A DNA stretch of 10,347 bases from DASUFI01 sp036274635 (GTDB lineage Bacteria > Planctomycetota > B15-G4). Positions within the stretch are counted from its first letter, which is position 1. Every line of letters starts with the position of its first letter. Where the stretch lies: NCBI GenBank assembly GCA_036274635.1, contig DASUFI010000172.1, forward strand, positions 1 to 10,347, written 5' to 3'. Positions 7,202 to 10,347 of the stretch are shown here, piece after piece. The notes beneath the pieces are model-generated. The model was not told the DNA's origin, did no database searches, and was given only the letters and a program-made list of their open reading frames with translations. A program made the translations under genes and the position numbers.

Positions 7202-7211
7202 CGCATGCGTG
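7200..7211. repeat. Perfect 12-base palindrome between the two repeats
   Basis: CACGCATGCGTG reads the same on both strands. It overlaps the last two bases of repeat copy 1 and lies before copy 2. The size fits a dimeric regulator half-site pair, but no regulator gene is in view. Confidence 0.6.
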
Positions 7212-7240
7212 CGAATCCAGCTCCGCCTGGCGCGCGCAGC

Positions 7241-7281
7241 GACTGAAGCATGACTGATGCACTGCTTCAGTCATGCTTCAG
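7241..7281. repeat. 33-base repeat, copy 2, extended into a perfect 15-bp inverted repeat
   Basis: Copy 2 proper is 7241-7273. Continuing to 7281, CTGAAGCATGACTGA (7243-7257) is exactly complementary to TCAGTCATGCTTCAG (7267-7281) around a nine-base loop. The shorter dyad shared with copy 1 (GACTGAAGC at 7241-7249 with GCTTCAGTC at 7264-7272) uses some of the same bases, so two alternative pairings are possible. There is no T-tract after the stem. The right edge lies 72 bases before the aminotransferase ATG. Confidence 0.85.
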
Positions 7282-7353
7282 CTCGAGTCGCCGGCCGAGC
7301 CTGCCCGCCTCGACCCGGGTACGATGGCCCGCCGCCCCCCAGGGACCCGCCCC

Positions 7354-8484
7354 ATGCCCACCGCCCCGCCCACCGGCTGGAAGCTCTTCATCCCCGGCCC
7401 CACCCATGTGCGCCCCGCGATCCGCGAGGCCATGGCCCTGCCGATGATCAGCCACCGCGGCGAGGAGATGAAGCAGCTGCTGGCGGACCTGCTGCCGGCG
7501 GTGCGGGAAGCCTTCGGGACCAAGGGCGACGTGGTCGTGCTGTCGTGCAGCAGCAGCGCGGCGCTGGAGGCCGCCAGCCGCGGCGCGGTGCGCCCGGGCC
7601 GCCGTGTGCTGCACCTGACCAACGGCAACTTCAGCCGTCAGTGGTGGGAGGAGGCCGTGGCCTGCGGCCAGGACGCGGTGAACGCCGAGCTGCCGTGGGG
7701 CGAGGCCTGGGACGAGCCGCGGACGGAGGCGAAGCTGCGGGAGGTCGGCGCGGTCGACGCGGTGATGGTCACGCACTGCGAGACCTCCACGGGCGCGCTG
7801 GCGGACGTGGCGGGCGTGGTGCGCGCGGTGCGCGCGGCCCAGCCAGAGGCGCTGGTGGGCAGCGACGTCACCAGCACCGCCGCGGGCGTGCCGGTGGACT
7901 TCGACAGGGTTGGCCTCGACCTCGCCATCGGCGGCGTGCAGAAGTGCTGGGCGGTGCCGCCGGCTCTGGCGCTGGCCGCGCTGTCGCCGCGCGCGAAGGC
8001 GCGCATGGCCGCGCACGCGGGCCGCGGCTGGACCAACGACCTGCTCTCGGCCCTGCAGTTCCAGGACGAGCAGAAGATGACCAACGTCACGCCTGCGATC
8101 CCGCAGATGCAGGCGCTGCGGCGGCAGATCCGCGACATCGAGGCGGCGGGCGGCATGGCGGCGCGCTTCCGGACGCACGACGCGATGCAGAAGCTGGTGC
8201 TCGACTGGGCCGCCGCGCGCGGGCTGGGCATCCTGGCGCCGGCGGGCTTCAGGAGCCCGTCGGTGACGAGCATCGCGTGCGAGGGGCGCTTCGCGATCGC
8301 GGAGCTCATCGCGGGCCTGATGCACGCCGGCTACTTCATCCAGCCCGGCTACGGGAAGACGGCCGTGACGCACTGGCGCATCGGGCACATGGGCGACCAC
8401 ACGCCGAGGTGCCTGCAGGAGCTGCTGGACGTGACCGATGGCGTGCTGAAGCGCATCGGCGCGAACGCGGCCGCGCGGCCCTGA
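7354..8484 (+). CDS. Class V (alanine/serine-glyoxylate type) aminotransferase
   Basis: The 376-residue PLP enzyme starts at ATG 7354, eight bases after AGGGA (7341-7345). Family signatures are LFIPGPTHVRPAIREAM at 11-27, ISHRGEEM at 32-39, and HCETSTG at 141-147. The cofactor aspartate is D171 in SDVTS. The Schiff-base lysine is K197 in IGGVQKCW, equivalent to the GSQK motif of serine-glyoxylate enzymes. WRIGHMGD at 341-348 carries the carboxylate-binding Arg at 342. The usual glycine-rich GSGT segment reads SCSSSAALEA (64-73). The family exchanges amino groups between alanine, serine or phosphoserine and glyoxylate, pyruvate or phosphohydroxypyruvate. Some members replace SerC as phosphoserine aminotransferase, and the SerB-like gene upstream makes that attractive, but substrate is inferred. 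An in-frame ATG at 7324 and one at 7273 inside the repeat give leader sequence unlike the family. Confidence 0.87.
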   Translation: MPTAPPTGWKLFIPGPTHVRPAIREAMALPMISHRGEEMKQLLADLLPAVREAFGTKGDVVVLSCSSSAALEAASRGAVRPGRRVLHLTNGNFSRQWWEEAVACGQDAVNAELPWGEAWDEPRTEAKLREVGAVDAVMVTHCETSTGALADVAGVVRAVRAAQPEALVGSDVTSTAAGVPVDFDRVGLDLAIGGVQKCWAVPPALALAALSPRAKARMAAHAGRGWTNDLLSALQFQDEQKMTNVTPAIPQMQALRRQIRDIEAAGGMAARFRTHDAMQKLVLDWAAARGLGILAPAGFRSPSVTSIACEGRFAIAELIAGLMHAGYFIQPGYGKTAVTHWRIGHMGDHTPRCLQELLDVTDGVLKRIGANAAARP

Positions 8485-8504
8485 AGCGGCGGACGGCGCA
8501 GGAG

Positions 8505-8548
8505 CCCGTCGAAGAAGCCCTTCGGGACGGGCGCGCCTCCTTCGCGCC
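8505..8548 (+). terminator. Two overlapping hairpins after the aminotransferase gene
   Basis: Hairpin A pairs CCCGTCGAAG (8505-8514) with CTTC (8520-8523) and GACGGG (8526-8531), leaving a two-base bulge. Hairpin B pairs GGCGCG (8530-8535) with CGCGCC (8543-8548) around a seven-base loop. They share 8530-8531, so they partly exclude each other. No T-tract follows. A terminator or leader structure before the DinB gene is possible. Confidence 0.3.
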
Positions 8549-8624
8549 GGAGCTTCGTGGGCCAGCCAGCGGCGGGACAGGACCCACGTTATCCTCACCC
8601 TTTCTCCCCGGGATCCGTGCACCC

Positions 8625-9101
8625 ATGTCCGCGCCCCTGCAGCCGCTGGCCGAGCGCTTCGCCTTCAACGACCGGTTCCTCGACATGCTGACCGAGGGCT
8701 TCACGGACGCCGACTGGCTGCATCGCGCGGGGCCGGGCAACCACGCGCAGTGGCTGCTGGGCCACCTGGCCAGCACGCGTCGGGCCTCGCTGCGCGGCTT
8801 CGGGGAGACGGTCGAGGAGCAGCCCTGGGAGCGGCACTTCGGCATGGGCCACGAGCCCACGGCGGCGAGCGACGACATCGCGCCCGCGCTGCTGCGCGAG
8901 GCCTTCATCAAGAACGGCGCGGAGCTGCGCCGCTGGCTCGGCGGCTTGAACGAAGCCCAGGCCGCGGCGGACTTCAGGCCCTTCCCCGACGGCAGCCGGA
9001 CCGTGGCCGGCGTGGCGCACTTCCTGCACTTCCACGAGAGCTACCACCTGGGGCAGATCGGGCTGCTGCGCCGGGTGTGCGGCAAGGCCGGCGTGGTCTG
9101 A
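8625..9101 (+). CDS. DinB-family putative metal-dependent protein
   Basis: The 158-residue product has the size and four-helix layout of the DinB/YfiT superfamily. N-terminal helix RFAFNDRFLDMLTEGFTDADWLHR (about 11-34) is followed by NHAQWLLGHLASTRR, giving the first metal ligand, H47. The final helix carries FLHFHESYHLGQIGLLRR, giving H137 and H141 in an HxxxH arrangement. This His triad is the usual DinB metal site. Members include thiol-dependent transferases for bacillithiol or mycothiol and many uncharacterised stress proteins; the exact reaction is unknown here. The ATG at 8625 directly precedes the first helix. GGGA (8610-8613) is only a modest ribosome-binding candidate, eleven bases upstream. 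The gene is 140 bases after the aminotransferase and converges on LOG. Confidence 0.83.
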   Translation: MSAPLQPLAERFAFNDRFLDMLTEGFTDADWLHRAGPGNHAQWLLGHLASTRRASLRGFGETVEEQPWERHFGMGHEPTAASDDIAPALLREAFIKNGAELRRWLGGLNEAQAAADFRPFPDGSRTVAGVAHFLHFHESYHLGQIGLLRRVCGKAGVV

Positions 9102-9118
9102 GACCGGGCCTCAGGCAG

Positions 9119-9127
<9 letters not shown>
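9100..9127. terminator. Inverted repeat between convergent DinB and LOG genes
   Basis: GAGACC (9100-9105) is complementary to GGTCTC (9122-9127), with 16 bases between that include GCCTCAGGC (9108-9116), itself a short dyad. The left arm also lies in GGTCTGAGACC (9095-9105), an alternative dyad. The structure covers both stop codons (9099-9101 and 9119-9121) and could end transcripts from both sides. It lacks strong T-tracts. Confidence 0.3.
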
Positions 9128-9712
<585 letters not shown>

Positions 9713-9756
9713 CGCCGCATCATGCCCCAGCGCCGGGCCGCACGGAACCGCGGCGG

Positions 9757-10347
9757 CTAGCGGTTCGGGATCGAGGTGGTGGTCGGCGGCAGAGTCTGCA
9801 CCACCGCCGTGCCGCCGCCCCAGCACCAGCCCGGATAGCAGCCCGGCCCCCAGCCATAGCCCCAGCCGACATAGCCGTACGCCGGGTACACGTAGGCATA
9901 GAGCGGGCCCACGTACTGGAAGGTGACCGAGCCCGGCAGCTCGTGGCCGTTCATCACGACGACCCAGCGCAGCAGCAGGCCGGACAGGTCGGCCTGCTCG
10001 AGCGGCGGCGTGAAGCCCACGTCGAAGGTGACGGTGCCTCCGGGCGGCACCTCGCGCGCCTCGCCGCCGACGAGGTGCGGCGCGACGCAGGGCTGCAGGT
10101 CGCCGGTGAGCAGCTCGATGCGCTCGACCGGCACGCTCAGCGGCGAACTGCCGAGGCTCACGATGAGGAAGCGCACGTGCAGCTCGCCGTCCCACGGCTC
10201 GCAGCGCCAGTAGCCCAGCACGGTCGTGGACAGGCGCGCCTCGGGCGTGCCGCCTTCGCCCGTGACGATGAGCTCGGACGGCTTGGGCTGCCAGTTGCCG
10301 CGGTAGCCGGGCGTGACGCACGCGGCGAGCAGCGGCGCCGCGAGCAG
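9757..10347 (-). CDS. Lipoprotein with Tyr/Gly/Trp-rich tail (5' truncated by window edge)
   Basis: The frame is open from the right edge of the window to a TAG at 9757-9759, giving 196 residues. The visible start, LLAAPLLAACVTPGYRGNWQ, is the end of a signal peptide with a lipobox (LAAC); the lipidated cysteine is visible residue 10. Only the start codon and a few residues are missing. The body (about 25-145) alternates hydrophobic and polar residues in a beta-rich pattern, with ARLSTTVLGYW, VRFLIVSLGSSPLSVPVERIE and PPGGTVTFDVGF, resembling an immunoglobulin-like or bacterial surface domain of no named family. Residues 149-179 are extreme in composition: YAYVYPAYGYVGWGYGWGPG, then a stretch with two cysteines and Gly/Trp. 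A GTG at 10219-10221 could be mistaken for the start, but the lipobox lies upstream of it. Membrane location is well supported; function is unknown. It precedes LOG. Confidence 0.75.
   Translation of the reverse strand: MLAAPLLAACVTPGYRGNWQPKPSELIVTGEGGTPEARLSTTVLGYWRCEPWDGELHVRFLIVSLGSSPLSVPVERIELLTGDLQPCVAPHLVGGEAREVPPGGTVTFDVGFTPPLEQADLSGLLLRWVVVMNGHELPGSVTFQYVGPLYAYVYPAYGYVGWGYGWGPGCYPGWCWGGGTAVVQTLPPTTTSIPNR

Noticed and set aside
7169..7273. CRISPR array
   Set aside because: Only two repeat units with a 39-base spacer, no cas genes, and the units have long internal dyads extending into other structures.
7257..9101. Single 614-residue plus-strand frame that ends as the DinB protein
   Set aside because: Its first 450 residues are an out-of-frame shadow of the aminotransferase; it is not a fusion. 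The DinB fold starts at 8625.

Overview
This very G+C-rich window (third codon positions are almost all G or C in the confident genes) looks like a chromosomal segment of a Gram-negative-type bacterium. Two lipobox proteins and a large single-anchor protein built from carboxypeptidase-regulatory-like beta-sandwich repeats recall Planctomycetota, possibly the high-G+C marine lineages. That placement is inference, because no rRNA or marker gene is present. I see no tRNA, rRNA, CRISPR array, transposase or phage gene.

Layout. The left edge (1-174) holds the end of a small lipoprotein. It converges on a minus-strand EamA/DMT-type transporter (224-1177), with a G+C-rich hairpin over their shared end. 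A plus-strand stretch (1415-2130) carries two unrecognised small ORFs overlapping by 19 bases; the second has a strong ribosome-binding site and is the more credible. Two minus-strand genes follow: a B12-binding-domain radical SAM enzyme (2148-3719) and, upstream of it, the 800-residue repeat protein (3825-6227). That protein is divergent from a plus-strand HAD phosphatase resembling phosphoserine phosphatase (6356-7129), which may be leaderless from a GTG start.

The phosphatase is followed by a 224-base gap and then a class V aminotransferase of the alanine/serine-glyoxylate type (7354-8484). Together they could supply the last two steps of the phosphorylated serine pathway if the aminotransferase acts on phosphohydroxypyruvate. 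A DinB-fold metalloprotein (8625-9101) follows, convergent with a LOG-family nucleotide phosphoribohydrolase on the minus strand (9119-9712). Upstream of LOG is a truncated lipoprotein with a Tyr/Gly/Trp-rich tail (9757-10347).

The strongest unexplained signal is in the gap between phosphatase and aminotransferase. Two 33-base repeats (7169-7201 and 7241-7273) match at 31 of 33 positions and start exactly 72 bases apart. Each has 9-base inverted ends, a perfect 12-base palindrome lies between them, and the second copy extends into a perfect 15-bp inverted repeat. This looks like a compound operator, a structured RNA leader or a small palindromic repeat element. Otherwise the window mostly carries recognisable housekeeping and accessory genes; I did not find a convincing multigene new system.
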